Source of the DNA: Candidatus Saccharimonadota bacterium
GTDB taxonomy: Bacteria; Patescibacteriota; Saccharimonadia; Saccharimonadales; Saccharimonadaceae
Assembly (NCBI GenBank): GCA_017515105.1
Contig: JAFWHO010000003.1
Location: 1 to 64,000 of the forward strand
Direction of reading: 5' to 3'
DNA: 64,000 bases
This document shows positions 1 to 7,861 of this stretch, piece after piece. The notes under the pieces were generated by a model. That model searched no databases and was not told the origin of the DNA. It saw nothing but the letters and a program-made list of their open reading frames with translations. Made by a program: the position numbers and the translations under genes. The number at the start of each line of letters is the position of its first letter. The first letter of the stretch is position 1.

Positions 1-125
1 GCGCGAAGCCCACTCCAAGATAAGGATTCCCTAGGAGACTCCAGAAAGAAGATCTGGTTGATAGGCGCAAGGTGGAAGTATGGTAACATATGGAGCCGAA
101 GCGTACTAATAGGTCCATCGCCTTT
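1..125 (+). rRNA. rrl: 23S ribosomal RNA, 3' end (partial)
   Basis: The window opens inside the last helices of 23S rRNA. The stretch around 88-118 (gccgaagcgtactaatagg) matches the conserved 3' end of bacterial 23S, where the last helix carries ACUAAU. The mature 3' end is placed near 125 by analogy and not mapped. A 5S gene follows about 150 bases downstream on the same strand, as in a normal rRNA operon. Confidence 0.9.
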
Positions 126-277
126 TTATGTTCTAGGTTTTTAGCGTGACTAGTCGCGGTAAAAATCTAGGAGACTTAACTAGCAACCGGTGTTTGAATT
201 TCAGATACCGTGACGCTTTAAAATCTTTGTTCACCTTATGGACATCAATAGTAATAATTAGCGTCATAATTATTACG
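126..277 (+). other. 23S-5S internal transcribed spacer with two processing hairpins
   Basis: The spacer holds two clear hairpins. 133-143 pairs with 160-170 (11 bp with one G-U), just after the 23S end. 251-260 (GTAATAATTA) pairs perfectly with 267-276, ending one base before 5S. Stems at these places are typical cleavage sites for rRNA maturation. No tRNA is present in this spacer. Confidence 0.7.
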
Positions 278-387
278 ATTTGGTGCCCATAGCGCCGAGG
301 AAATACCTGTTCCCATTCCGAACACAGAAGTCAAGCTCGGTAGCGCCGATTATACTGCAATAGCGGGAAACTAGGAAGGTGCCAAAT
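278..387 (+). rRNA. rrf: 5S ribosomal RNA
   Basis: About 110 nt. The terminal helix is formed by ATTTGGTGCC (278-287) and GGTGCCAAAT (378-387), 10 bp with two G-U pairs. The internal block with CCCATTCCGAACACAGAAG (313-331) is the conserved loop B/C region of bacterial 5S. It is followed at once by an intrinsic terminator that closes the rRNA operon. Confidence 0.93.
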
Positions 388-394
388 TATAAGG

Positions 395-427
395 AACCAC
401 TCGGATAACGAGTGGTTTCTTCTTTTT
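395..427 (+). terminator. Intrinsic terminator of the rRNA operon
   Basis: AACCACTCG (395-403), a 5-nt loop, CGAGTGGTT (409-417), followed by a T-rich run to 427. It is a perfect 9-bp stem directly downstream of 5S. Confidence 0.9.
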
Positions 428-456
428 AGAGTATTATTTGCAATAATTCTTAGTAT

Positions 457-493
457 TAAAAAAGAGTTGAGCCTCGTAGCCCAACTCTTTTTT
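457..493 (-). terminator. Intrinsic terminator downstream of nusA
   Basis: AAAGAGTTG (461-469) pairs with CAACTCTTT (482-490). The A run at 457-463 gives the T tract for transcripts coming from the minus strand, and T490-493 gives one for the plus strand, so it can act in both directions. It lies 9 bases after the nusA stop codon. Confidence 0.85.
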
Positions 494-501
494 GTTGATT
501 G

Positions 502-1638
502 TTATTCCGCAGATTCTTCTGGGGCGTCTTCCGTGACCTCTTCAATAGCGGAGAGGAGGGAATCTTCGACGTTTTGCTTCTTTTTCTTGGCGGCTGGTTT
601 GTTGATTTCGATATCAATATCGTAGCCGGTAAGCTTGGAAGCTAAGCGGACGTTTTGGCCTTGTTTGCCGATAGCAATGGATTGCTGTTCAGGGGAAACA
701 AGCACTTTGGCCTTTTTGCCGGAGATCTCAACTTTGTTGATTTCGGCTGGGCTCAAAGCCTCGCGGATGTATTCGGATGGGTTGTCACTCCAGTTAATGA
801 CGTCGATTTTCTCACGATCGCCGATTTCGTTCATGACGGCGCCAACACGGATGCCGCGTCCACCAACGAAAGTGCCAACTGGGTCGATACCTGGGACGGT
901 AGACATGACAGCAATCTTGGTGCGTCGGCCAGCTTCTCTTGCGATACCGCGGATTTCGACGGTGCCGTTTTCGAGTTCTGGAACTTCCTGACGGAAGAGG
1001 CACTCAACGAAGTCAGCAGAAGCACGGGAGAGAATGAGCTGTGCGCCACGTTCACCGTGTTCGATGTTTTTAACGAATACTTTGATACGTTGACCAACTG
1101 AGTAGTGGTCGCTGTCGATTTGCTCGGAGCGTGGCATGATACCAGATGCGTGACCGAGGTCGATGCGGACCAATTTGGCCTCTACACGAGAGACAGTACC
1201 GGTAACGATGGTCCCGATTTTGTTCTCAAATGCGGAAAGAACGGCTTCGTTCTCAGCTTCGCGGAGGCGTTGGATAACAACTTGTTTGGCGGTGCCAGCA
1301 GCGACACGGCCGAAGCTGGTAACGTTGAATTTTTCCTCCAATTCGTCACCGATTTTGGCATCTTTTTTGATGGCCTTAGCCTCTTTTAGAGGGATTTCGG
1401 TGGATGGATTGTAGGCAACGTCGTCTTCGATTACTACGCGAGTTACAAAGACATCAGCAGCGCCGGTCTTGGTGTTTAAGGCTGCACGGACGTTCATGTC
1501 GCGATCACCGTTGTCTTTGCGCCAAGCGGCAGCAATAGCCTGTTCGATGACGTCTAGAACGGTTTCTTTTGGAAGGCCTTTTTCTTCGGCAATGATATCG
1601 ACCATGGCTGACATCTGCTTTAAATCTAGATTTTCCAT
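502..1638 (-). CDS. nusA: Transcription termination/antitermination factor NusA
   Basis: 378 residues. NusA binds RNA polymerase and nascent RNA and tunes pausing, termination and rRNA antitermination. The order is the N-terminal polymerase-binding domain (MENLDLKQMSAMVDIIAEEK...), an S1 domain, then two KH domains (GGRGIRVGAVMNEIG, and EQQSIAIGKQGQNVRLASKL near the C-terminus). There is no acidic-repeat C-terminal domain, as in most bacteria outside Proteobacteria. The ATG at 1638 is preferred over an in-frame TTG at 1659 because AGAAAGGA lies 7-9 nt upstream of it. The usual neighbours rimP and infB are absent. It is transcribed divergently from rnj and has a hairpin in its leader. Confidence 0.95.
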   Translation of the reverse strand: MENLDLKQMSAMVDIIAEEKGLPKETVLDVIEQAIAAAWRKDNGDRDMNVRAALNTKTGAADVFVTRVVIEDDVAYNPSTEIPLKEAKAIKKDAKIGDELEEKFNVTSFGRVAAGTAKQVVIQRLREAENEAVLSAFENKIGTIVTGTVSRVEAKLVRIDLGHASGIMPRSEQIDSDHYSVGQRIKVFVKNIEHGERGAQLILSRASADFVECLFRQEVPELENGTVEIRGIAREAGRRTKIAVMSTVPGIDPVGTFVGGRGIRVGAVMNEIGDREKIDVINWSDNPSEYIREALSPAEINKVEISGKKAKVLVSPEQQSIAIGKQGQNVRLASKLTGYDIDIEINKPAAKKKKQNVEDSLLSAIEEVTEDAPEESAE

Positions 1639-1666
1639 TTTGATTTCCTTTCTAATCAATTTAACT

Positions 1667-1695
1667 AAAAAACCGCCTCTATCTCAAGAGTCGGT
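1667..1695 (-). promoter_or_regulatory. Terminator-like hairpin in the nusA 5' leader
   Basis: Read on the minus strand: ACCG-A-CTCT, loop TGAGAT, AGAG-G-CGGT, then six Ts. The stem is 8 bp with one A.G mismatch. It sits between the nusA promoter and start codon, so it could attenuate nusA or protect its 5' end. Confidence 0.55.
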
Positions 1696-1712
1696 CAAAT
1701 CTGTATATCTAT

Positions 1713-1741
1713 ATTTTAGCAAATTTATTGCAAAAAAGCAA
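1713..1741 (-). promoter_or_regulatory. nusA promoter
   Basis: On the minus strand TTGCTT (1741-1736), a 17-nt spacer, and TAAAAT (1718-1713) preceded by TGC, giving an extended -10. It overlaps the divergent rnj promoter. Confidence 0.65.
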
Positions 1742-1756
1742 GAGATTTGGTATAAT
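1728..1756 (+). promoter_or_regulatory. rnj promoter
   Basis: TTGCAA (1728-1733), a 17-nt spacer, TATAAT (1751-1756), with TGG giving an extended -10. The leader to the ATG at 1793 is about 30 nt and carries the ribosome site AAAAAGGAAA. Confidence 0.75.
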
Positions 1757-1792
1757 AGAGGTACTGAAATTACTTGTAACAAAAAGGAAAAT

Positions 1793-4012
1793 ATGAATTT
1801 AAATGAAGAGAAGAGGCGTGCCCGACTCTTAAAATCAAGGGCAGAAAGGTTGCCAGGAATTAAGCGGCAATTCGAGGAATCACAGGGGCGGAAGGCCCAA
1901 GATTCTGCTGTTTCTGGTGTAGATGAATTTGAGGCAGCCCAGAACCGAAATTTTAACTCAAATTTTGCCCCTGGAGGCAAAGATGCTAAATTGGTGCCTA
2001 GTAAGGCCGGAAAGCAGTCTGAGGCCAAGAAAGCGGCAAAAAAAGGCGCTGGAGCGAAAAAAGCTGCGAAAACTACTAAAACTTCCAAGAAAAACAATCC
2101 TCAGGCCAAAACAGAGGCGGAACAGAGGAAAGTTAATTTGTCCGTATCTGTTAAGAAGGGTGACATGGTTCACCATCAGAGGATGCTTTCTCAAGATGTG
2201 AATGCGCAGGCAACACAGCATATTATTGGGGTGCCAGTGAATAAATCTCGTTATAACGGGTATGACGGCACTCAAATCACCAATGCTAGATTGAAACAGA
2301 TGAGACCGGATCCGGAAGCTGTACGGGTAATCCCGATCGGTGGTGTTGGGGAGTTTGGTATTGGTAAAAATATGACGATTATTGAGTATAAGAGCGAAAT
2401 GATCGTGGTTGATATGGGTGTACTGTTTGCAGGGGAGGATTACCCTGGTGTAAACTACATGATTCCTGATATTAAATATCTAGAGGATAATATTGCTAAA
2501 GTGAAGGCGATTTGCTTTACTCACGCTCACCTTGATCATATTGGGGCGTGTAGGCATTTATTGCCAAAATTTGGTACGAATATCCCAGTTTACGGTACTG
2601 ATTTTACGATTGGAATGATTAAAAAACAGATGTCGGAGCTCGACGAGGAGCCGGATATGAATTATATCGCTGTGGATCCTTTGAAACATGAGAAAATTCA
2701 GGTTTCTGAGCATCTAAGCGTTGAGTTTATCCATACTTTACACTCTATTCCGGGTAACGCTGCGATTGTGGTGAGGACACCAAATGGAACAATTTATCTA
2801 TCTGGCGACTGGCGTGCTGAGACTCGCCCGATGGGGATTCAGACCGATTATGAGAGGCTTGACGAGATTGTAGCGAAAGAGGGGATTGATTTGATGCTTA
2901 ATGAATCAACCAACATTGATTCGCCGGGGAAGCATCCGCATTCTGAGTACGATGTAGGGGATAACCTCGGTAAGGTGATGGATAATTATGTGAATGGTCG
3001 TGTGATTATCTCGTGTTTCTCCTCACAGATTCTAAGGATTGAGCTTATTTTGAAAGAGGCGGCTAAGAGGGGTCGCAAGGTGGCATTTTCGGGCTTTTCA
3101 ATGATCAATAACCTCGAGGTAGCACTTAGGGCTAAATCAATCAAAGTGCCAAAAGACACCATTGTGAAGATGGAAGACATCATCAAGATGCCGGACGAGA
3201 AGGTTTGCATTGTGTGTACTGGGTCACAGGGCGAGTTAAATGCTGTGCTTAACCGTATGATTACAGGTGCCCACAAATACATCAAGATTAAGTCAACAGA
3301 TACGATCGTGTTCTCATCGAACCCGATTCCGGGCAACGAGCCACACGTGGTTTCAACTGTGGACGGGCTTTTGCGCGAAGGTGCACAGGTGATTCAAAAC
3401 GGTAAGACGCATCTTACCAACATTGGGCCTTTGCATTTGTCTGGTCATGCTTACTATGAAGATCATGTGGAATTTGTGACAAGAATGCAACCAAAGAACT
3501 ATATGCCATATCACGGTGAGTTCTATATGTTGGAGCACAATGCTGAAATGGCTGAAAATGTGGTTGGGATCCCGCGTGATAGGATTTTGGTGGCCGATGA
3601 TGGTGATATCGTGGAACTAATGCCAGATAAAACCATTAAGAAGGCTGGTCGTATCCATGTGGGGAATAAGCTATTTGACGATGCTGACCAGCCGGTGCAT
3701 GAAGCCGTGGTGAAAGACAGGATTCATATTTCAAGAGAAGGGATTTTCGTGATTGTGCTGACGCTATCGAAAAAGACCGGTCATTTGATGAAGACGCCGG
3801 ATATTGTGTCTAGGGCATTCATTTACCTAGATAATTCGGAAGAGCTGATTGGTAAAATTCGACATTATCTAAGACAAAAGACTGATAAGTCGATCTCGAC
3901 CGATCCAGAAATGAAGGTTTTGAAGGAAGAGATCAAGGAAGATATTACACATATCTTGTTTGATGCGACTGGACATACACCGATTGTGATCCCAGTGATC
4001 AATAAGGTATAA
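1793..4012 (+). CDS. rnj: Ribonuclease J with long basic N-terminal extension
   Basis: 739 residues. RNase J is a metallo-beta-lactamase/beta-CASP nuclease with 5'-3' exo- and endonuclease activity in mRNA decay and rRNA maturation. The MBL core begins near residue 175 (VRVIPIGGVGEFGIGKNM) and has the metal motif HAHLDH near 244-249, followed by beta-CASP and C-terminal domains. The first ~175 residues are an extra, disordered-looking tail with a lysine/alanine-rich stretch around 80-105. A start at ATG 1793 is supported by AAAAAGGAAA just upstream and by a strong promoter; an upstream in-frame start at 1469 would run through the nusA gene and is rejected. Usual RNase J length is about 555 residues. 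Confidence 0.93.
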   Translation: MNLNEEKRRARLLKSRAERLPGIKRQFEESQGRKAQDSAVSGVDEFEAAQNRNFNSNFAPGGKDAKLVPSKAGKQSEAKKAAKKGAGAKKAAKTTKTSKKNNPQAKTEAEQRKVNLSVSVKKGDMVHHQRMLSQDVNAQATQHIIGVPVNKSRYNGYDGTQITNARLKQMRPDPEAVRVIPIGGVGEFGIGKNMTIIEYKSEMIVVDMGVLFAGEDYPGVNYMIPDIKYLEDNIAKVKAICFTHAHLDHIGACRHLLPKFGTNIPVYGTDFTIGMIKKQMSELDEEPDMNYIAVDPLKHEKIQVSEHLSVEFIHTLHSIPGNAAIVVRTPNGTIYLSGDWRAETRPMGIQTDYERLDEIVAKEGIDLMLNESTNIDSPGKHPHSEYDVGDNLGKVMDNYVNGRVIISCFSSQILRIELILKEAAKRGRKVAFSGFSMINNLEVALRAKSIKVPKDTIVKMEDIIKMPDEKVCIVCTGSQGELNAVLNRMITGAHKYIKIKSTDTIVFSSNPIPGNEPHVVSTVDGLLREGAQVIQNGKTHLTNIGPLHLSGHAYYEDHVEFVTRMQPKNYMPYHGEFYMLEHNAEMAENVVGIPRDRILVADDGDIVELMPDKTIKKAGRIHVGNKLFDDADQPVHEAVVKDRIHISREGIFVIVLTLSKKTGHLMKTPDIVSRAFIYLDNSEELIGKIRHYLRQKTDKSISTDPEMKVLKEEIKEDITHILFDATGHTPIVIPVINKV

Positions 4013-4023
4013 TCTTCCAAATG

Positions 4024-4054
4024 TTCCTCGGTTCAGGCCGGGGAATATTTGTTT
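4024..4054 (+). terminator. Probable terminator after rnj
   Basis: TTCCTCGG (4024-4031) pairs with CCGGGGAA (4038-4045), followed by a modest T-rich stretch. The -10 box of the next gene starts only 5 bases beyond. Confidence 0.6.
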
Positions 4055-4072
4055 ATGTTATAATGAGGTCAT

Positions 4073-4840
4073 ATGAAATATGATGTAATTGTGATTGGTG
4101 CAGGTATGGCGGGACTTACGGCTGCGATTTATTTGAAAAGAGCTGGGAAGAATATTTTGGTGCTTGAGTCTAATGTTGTTGGCGGTCAAATAATCAGTGC
4201 TCTCGCGGTTGATAATTGGCCGGGTGAGCCAGGAGTTTCGGGCGCGGATTTGATGAAAAAAGTTAACCGTCAGGTAGAGGAACTGGGTGTGTCGGTAAGA
4301 TATGAGGATGTTCTGAAGATTGTAAAGAAGAATCATAAATTCTCTGTTGCGACCGATGAGGATAAATATTCTTGTGATGCGATTGTTGTAGCTACTGGGA
4401 CAGAACCTCGGAAGCTGAGCGAAAAACAAGCAGAAGACGCAGGGATGAGACCGATTTCTTATTGTGCAACTTGCGACGGAGCTTTGTATAAGGATAAAAC
4501 GGTGGTTGTGGTGGGGAGTGGAAATACGGCAAAGCACGAGATAAAGTATCTAGAGGGTATTTGTTCGAAAGTTTATCATATTCATCACGATGAGCCGATT
4601 CCAGAGGAGGCTGAAGCAGTGTTCGTGGCGATTGGAAGGGTGCCGGCAACTAAGATTGTAGTGGATTTGGTAGAACTTGATTCTAAAGGGTATATTGAGG
4701 CCGATGAAGATTGCGTGACGTCGTGTCCGGGAGTTTTCGCGGCGGGAGATTGTCGCACGAAAGAAGTTAGGCAGCTCGTAACAGCGGCTGGAGACGGAGC
4801 AGCGGCGAGTGAGGCAGTGCTTAGATATTTGGAAAAGTAG
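4073..4840 (+). CDS. trxB: Short thioredoxin reductase-like FAD flavoprotein
   Basis: 255 residues against about 305-320 for bacterial TrxB, which passes electrons from NADPH through FAD to thioredoxin. Visible are the FAD motif GAGMAG (9-14), the redox pair CATC (131-134), a second Rossmann motif GSGNTA (148-153), and the FAD-binding GD at GVFAAGDC near the end. The NADPH domain lacks roughly 45-50 residues: the sequence jumps from KVYHIHHDE (166-174) almost directly to AVFVAIG (182-188), and the HRR signature that holds the NADPH phosphate is missing. Leaderless: TATAAT 4059-4064 lies 8 nt before the ATG. Confidence 0.85.
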   Translation: MKYDVIVIGAGMAGLTAAIYLKRAGKNILVLESNVVGGQIISALAVDNWPGEPGVSGADLMKKVNRQVEELGVSVRYEDVLKIVKKNHKFSVATDEDKYSCDAIVVATGTEPRKLSEKQAEDAGMRPISYCATCDGALYKDKTVVVVGSGNTAKHEIKYLEGICSKVYHIHHDEPIPEEAEAVFVAIGRVPATKIVVDLVELDSKGYIEADEDCVTSCPGVFAAGDCRTKEVRQLVTAAGDGAAASEAVLRYLEK

Positions 4841-4867
4841 AAGTAAAATATGATATAATATAGGGGT

Positions 4868-4952
4868 GCTCGGATGGCGGAACTGGTATACGCGTTCGAC
4901 TTAAAATCGAATGGGGAAACCCGTGCGGGTTCGATTCCCGCTCCGAGCACCA
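4868..4952 (+). tRNA. tRNA-Leu (anticodon UAA)
   Basis: Acceptor GCTCGGA pairs with TCCGAGC, the discriminator is A4949 and CCA is encoded (4950-4952). The anticodon stem TTCGA/TCGAA encloses CTTAAAA with anticodon TAA. A long variable arm is present, as expected for Leu. The -10 TATAAT is at 4854-4859, so the transcript begins almost at the mature 5' end. Confidence 0.95.
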
Positions 4953-5016
4953 ACACCTAATGGTGCTAAAAAAGTTGGAATTCGTTCTTCGAATCGATTC
5001 CCGCTCCGAGCACCAA
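4931..5016 (+). repeat. Direct duplication of the tRNA-Leu 3' end (23 bp, two copies)
   Basis: The last 23 bp of the tRNA region (4931-4953, T-loop through CCA plus one A) recur exactly at 4994-5016, 63 bp downstream. The second copy has no D or anticodon arm, so it is a 3' fragment and not a second tRNA. It looks like an attachment-site duplication or recombination scar. Confidence 0.85.
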
Positions 5017-5055
5017 AGAATAAAAAGAAGCCGCTTGCGGCTTGTTTTTATTCTT
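5016..5055 (+). terminator. Bidirectional terminator after tRNA-Leu
   Basis: AAGCCGC (5028-5034) pairs with GCGGCTT (5037-5043). The stem is extended by an A-rich arm (5016-5026) facing TTTTTATTCTT (5045-5055). A smaller CCCG-CTT-CGGG hairpin followed by six Ts lies at 5078-5094. Confidence 0.85.
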
Positions 5056-5150
5056 TAGCGAGGTCAGGGAAGACTTTCCCGCTTCGGGTTTTTTGTTACT
5101 TAAAAATTTGACATGATATAATGAGGATATAAACATAAGTAAGGGAGCGT

Positions 5151-6119
5151 ATGGATAACAAGACAGTATACAAGAAAACATTAACGTTTTCGCTTAGACG
5201 CTTAGCGTGGGATTTGGCGTCTTTTGTTGTAATAGTTATTTTGGCGGCGGCGGGGTTTTTGCTGGCTGAAAAATTGGCAAATAGCGGTCTGATTGGACTA
5301 GCTATTGGAATTGTAATCGGTATTATTGTTGTAGCGATTGCGTCACATTTTATTTCGTACGTGTTTAAAGCTGGACAAATTGCGATGATGACAAAGGCTG
5401 TGACGGAGGGGAAGCTCCCCGATGACGTGTATGGTGAGGGTAAGAAGATTGTGAAGGAGAGATTCTTGACAGTTGCAGCATACTACGCGGCTACAAATGC
5501 AATTAAAGGGATTTTTAACCAATTAGGCAATGCGATTACGTCGGTAGGCCAAGCGGTGGGTGGTGATACTGGTAATGCGGTTGGTAGTACTATTTCTGCA
5601 GTAATTCAGACGATAGTGAACTACCTGTGTGATTGCTGTCTTGGCTGGGTGTTTTATCGCAAGGATAAAGGCGCGGTGAAAGCTACGCTTGAGGGGGCGG
5701 TGCTGTTCTTTAAACATGGCAAGACTTTGCTCAAGAATCTTGGGCGTGTATTTGGAATTGGGCTTCTTTCGTTGGTGGTGATAGGCGGGGTTTTCTTTGG
5801 AATTTTCTATTTAATTTCGTTGGCAATTCCAGGTGTATATAATGAGTTGGCGAATGCGATTTCTGAGCTTAGTGCGGAGGGTTCTACGGATTTGGAATTC
5901 TTGACGAATATCCAGAATTTGATGCTTATCGTGTCGGGGATCGGTGGCGTGATAATGTGGGGTATATTGCATTCGACATTTGTGCGTCCGTTTATCTTGG
6001 TAGGAGTGCTTCGCAATTATATCGAATCTGGTAAAGACGAGGCGTTTACTGAAAAAGATTTTGATGAGTTGGATAAAAAATCCAAAAAGTTTCAAAAGCT
6101 GCATGCTGAAGCTAAATAG
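5151..6119 (+). CDS. Multi-pass membrane protein of unknown function
   Basis: 322 residues. Hydrophobic segments are seen around residues 20-45, 45-70, 150-165, 200-230 and 255-280, the last before a charged C-terminal tail ending KKFQKLHAEAK. The GQAVGGDTGNAVGSTISAV region in the middle is small-residue rich. I do not recognise a named family. It has its own promoter (TATAAT at 5117-5122) and a Shine-Dalgarno AAGGGAG ahead of ATG 5151, so it belongs to the leadered class. It is monocistronic. Confidence 0.8.
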   Translation: MDNKTVYKKTLTFSLRRLAWDLASFVVIVILAAAGFLLAEKLANSGLIGLAIGIVIGIIVVAIASHFISYVFKAGQIAMMTKAVTEGKLPDDVYGEGKKIVKERFLTVAAYYAATNAIKGIFNQLGNAITSVGQAVGGDTGNAVGSTISAVIQTIVNYLCDCCLGWVFYRKDKGAVKATLEGAVLFFKHGKTLLKNLGRVFGIGLLSLVVIGGVFFGIFYLISLAIPGVYNELANAISELSAEGSTDLEFLTNIQNLMLIVSGIGGVIMWGILHSTFVRPFILVGVLRNYIESGKDEAFTEKDFDELDKKSKKFQKLHAEAK

Positions 6120-6172
6120 TTTTAATTATAGATAGATTGGTTTAGATTGTTGGTTTTTGCTACAATAAAGGT

Positions 6173-7624
6173 ATGACGAAGAGTTATATTGCGATAGATT
6201 TGAAGTCTTTTTATGCGTCGGTGGAATGCGTGGAGCGGGGGCTTGATCCTTTGACGACACATTTGGTGGTGGCGGATTTGTCGCGAACCGAGAAAACGAT
6301 TTGTCTTGCTGTGTCGCCGGCTTTAAAGGAGTATAGTATTTCAGGGAGGGCGAGGCTATACGAAGTGGTGCAAAAAGTGCGTGAGATTAATCGGGCGAGG
6401 GAGCGAAAATATGGGAAGAAACTTACGGGTAGTTCGACGGATGCTAAGGAGCTTGCTCGAGATCCGTCACTTGCTCTTGATTATATCGTAGCGGTACCAA
6501 GGATGGCGTTTTATATTAGTTATAGTACTAGAATTTACAATGTTTATTTGAAGTACGTTGCTGAGGAGGATATGCATGTTTATTCGATCGATGAGGTGTT
6601 TATAGATGCGACGCCGTATCTCAAAACGTATAAATGCTCGGCGCATGAGCTGGCGATGAGGATAATTCGGGATGTTTTGAAAGAGACTGGCGTGACGGCG
6701 ACGGCGGGGATTGGTACAAATATGTATCTAGCAAAAGTCGCAATGGATATTGTGGCGAAACATACAGCGCCTGATCAGGATGGGGTAAGAATTGCGGAGC
6801 TTGATGAAATGAGCTATCGTGAGAAACTGTGGAATCATAGGCCGCTTACGGATTTTTGGCGAGTAGGGAAAGGTTATGCAAAGAGGCTAGAATCGGCGGG
6901 GTTAAAAACGATGGGTGACATAGCGCTCTGTTCAGAAAAAGACGAAGACTATCTTTATAAAATGTTCGGGATAAACGCGGAGCTTTTGATCGACCATGCG
7001 TGGGGCTGGGAGCTGTGCGAGATAAGCGATGTAAGGGATTATCGTCCGAGCACGAATTCTTTTTCATCTGGGCAGGTTTTGAAGGAGCCGTATGATTTTA
7101 AAAGGGCACGCGTGGTGGCGCTTGAAATGGCGGATGAAGTGGCTTTGAATCTTTTAAAGAAAAAACTGATGACAGATCAAGTTGTTCTGACGGTTGGGTA
7201 TGATAGGGCGAGTCTTTCAGGTTATGGAGGTGAGACGAAACTGGATTTTTATGGGCGGGAAGTGCCAAAGCATGCGCACGGGACAAAGAACTTAAAACAA
7301 TATACGTGTTTTTCTGGTTCGATTCGCGAGGCGGTGGAGGAATTGTTTGATGAAATTGTAGACCCTAAATTATTGGTACGGAGAATTACGATCGACGTTA
7401 ATCGGGTGAAAAGTGAAAAAGATGCCCTGAAAGAGCCACGGCAACTTGATTTATTTGAGGGGGCGGTGGATGCCGAAAAAATGGAAAAAGGTGGACGAGT
7501 GGATGCGGCGATGCTGTCGATCAAAAAGCGCTATGGTAAGAATGCGATTTTGAAAGGTATAAATTTTGAGGATGGGGCGACGGGGCGCGAGCGAAATGCG
7601 CAAATAGGAGGGCATCGAAAATGA
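6173..7624 (+). CDS. Y-family DNA polymerase (UmuC/DinB-like, UvrX type)
   Basis: 483 residues; a translesion polymerase acting at damaged DNA. The N-terminus IAIDLKSFYASVE carries the first catalytic Asp (the motif is usually D.naFFasVE), and YSIDEVFID near residues 139-147 carries the catalytic Asp-Glu pair. A helix-hairpin-helix region follows and then a little-finger domain with FSSGQVLKEPYDF. The length and partner match the Gram-positive UvrX/YqjW branch and not compact DinB. Leaderless: TACAAT 6161-6166, six bases before the ATG. The stop overlaps the start of the YolD gene (ATGA). Confidence 0.9.
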   Translation: MTKSYIAIDLKSFYASVECVERGLDPLTTHLVVADLSRTEKTICLAVSPALKEYSISGRARLYEVVQKVREINRARERKYGKKLTGSSTDAKELARDPSLALDYIVAVPRMAFYISYSTRIYNVYLKYVAEEDMHVYSIDEVFIDATPYLKTYKCSAHELAMRIIRDVLKETGVTATAGIGTNMYLAKVAMDIVAKHTAPDQDGVRIAELDEMSYREKLWNHRPLTDFWRVGKGYAKRLESAGLKTMGDIALCSEKDEDYLYKMFGINAELLIDHAWGWELCEISDVRDYRPSTNSFSSGQVLKEPYDFKRARVVALEMADEVALNLLKKKLMTDQVVLTVGYDRASLSGYGGETKLDFYGREVPKHAHGTKNLKQYTCFSGSIREAVEELFDEIVDPKLLVRRITIDVNRVKSEKDALKEPRQLDLFEGAVDAEKMEKGGRVDAAMLSIKKRYGKNAILKGINFEDGATGRERNAQIGGHRK

Positions 7625-7854
7625 AAGACAATGCTTTGCCGCTAAAATATCAGGAGATTTTGGACCACTCGCATTACGAGCCGAAGCGGCATCCGAGAAT
7701 GTCTCGCAAAATGCGGGCGGCGCAGTTTGCGCCATTTGCGGCACTGGCTGGGTATGCTGGTGCAGTACGAAAAACGGCGAAGTTTGCGGAGCTGAGATCT
7801 AGGCGAGTGATCGAGAAGAATCCGGACGATGAGCCAAGTGAATATCTGATATAA
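7621..7854 (+). CDS. YolD-like protein
   Basis: 77 residues. YolD-like proteins are small partners encoded beside UvrX/YqjW polymerases in Gram-positive bacteria and plasmids, and are proposed to play a UmuD-like role. The motif RKMRAAQFAPFAALAGYA is characteristic. The ATG overlaps the polymerase stop codon by 4 nt, so the two are translationally coupled. The last bases of the gene (CTGATATAA) contain the -10 box of the following glycosyltransferase gene. Confidence 0.88.
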   Translation: MKDNALPLKYQEILDHSHYEPKRHPRMSRKMRAAQFAPFAALAGYAGAVRKTAKFAELRSRRVIEKNPDDEPSEYLI

Positions 7855-7861
7855 TATACTC

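Noticed and set aside
1469-1792. Longer start for RNase J at 1469
   Set aside because: The extension lies inside nusA on the other strand and upstream of the rnj promoter; ATG 1793 has a ribosome site.
4058-4537. Antisense reading frame over the trxB gene
   Set aside because: It is a shadow of a gene with clear FAD and CATC motifs, and its translation has no domain-like pattern.
4994-5016. Second tRNA gene after tRNA-Leu
   Set aside because: Only the T-arm/acceptor 3' part is present; no D or anticodon arm can be drawn upstream.
5078-5094. Independent regulatory hairpin before the 5151 gene
   Set aside because: CCCG-CTT-CGGG plus Ts is best explained as a backup terminator, and it lies upstream of the promoter of that gene.
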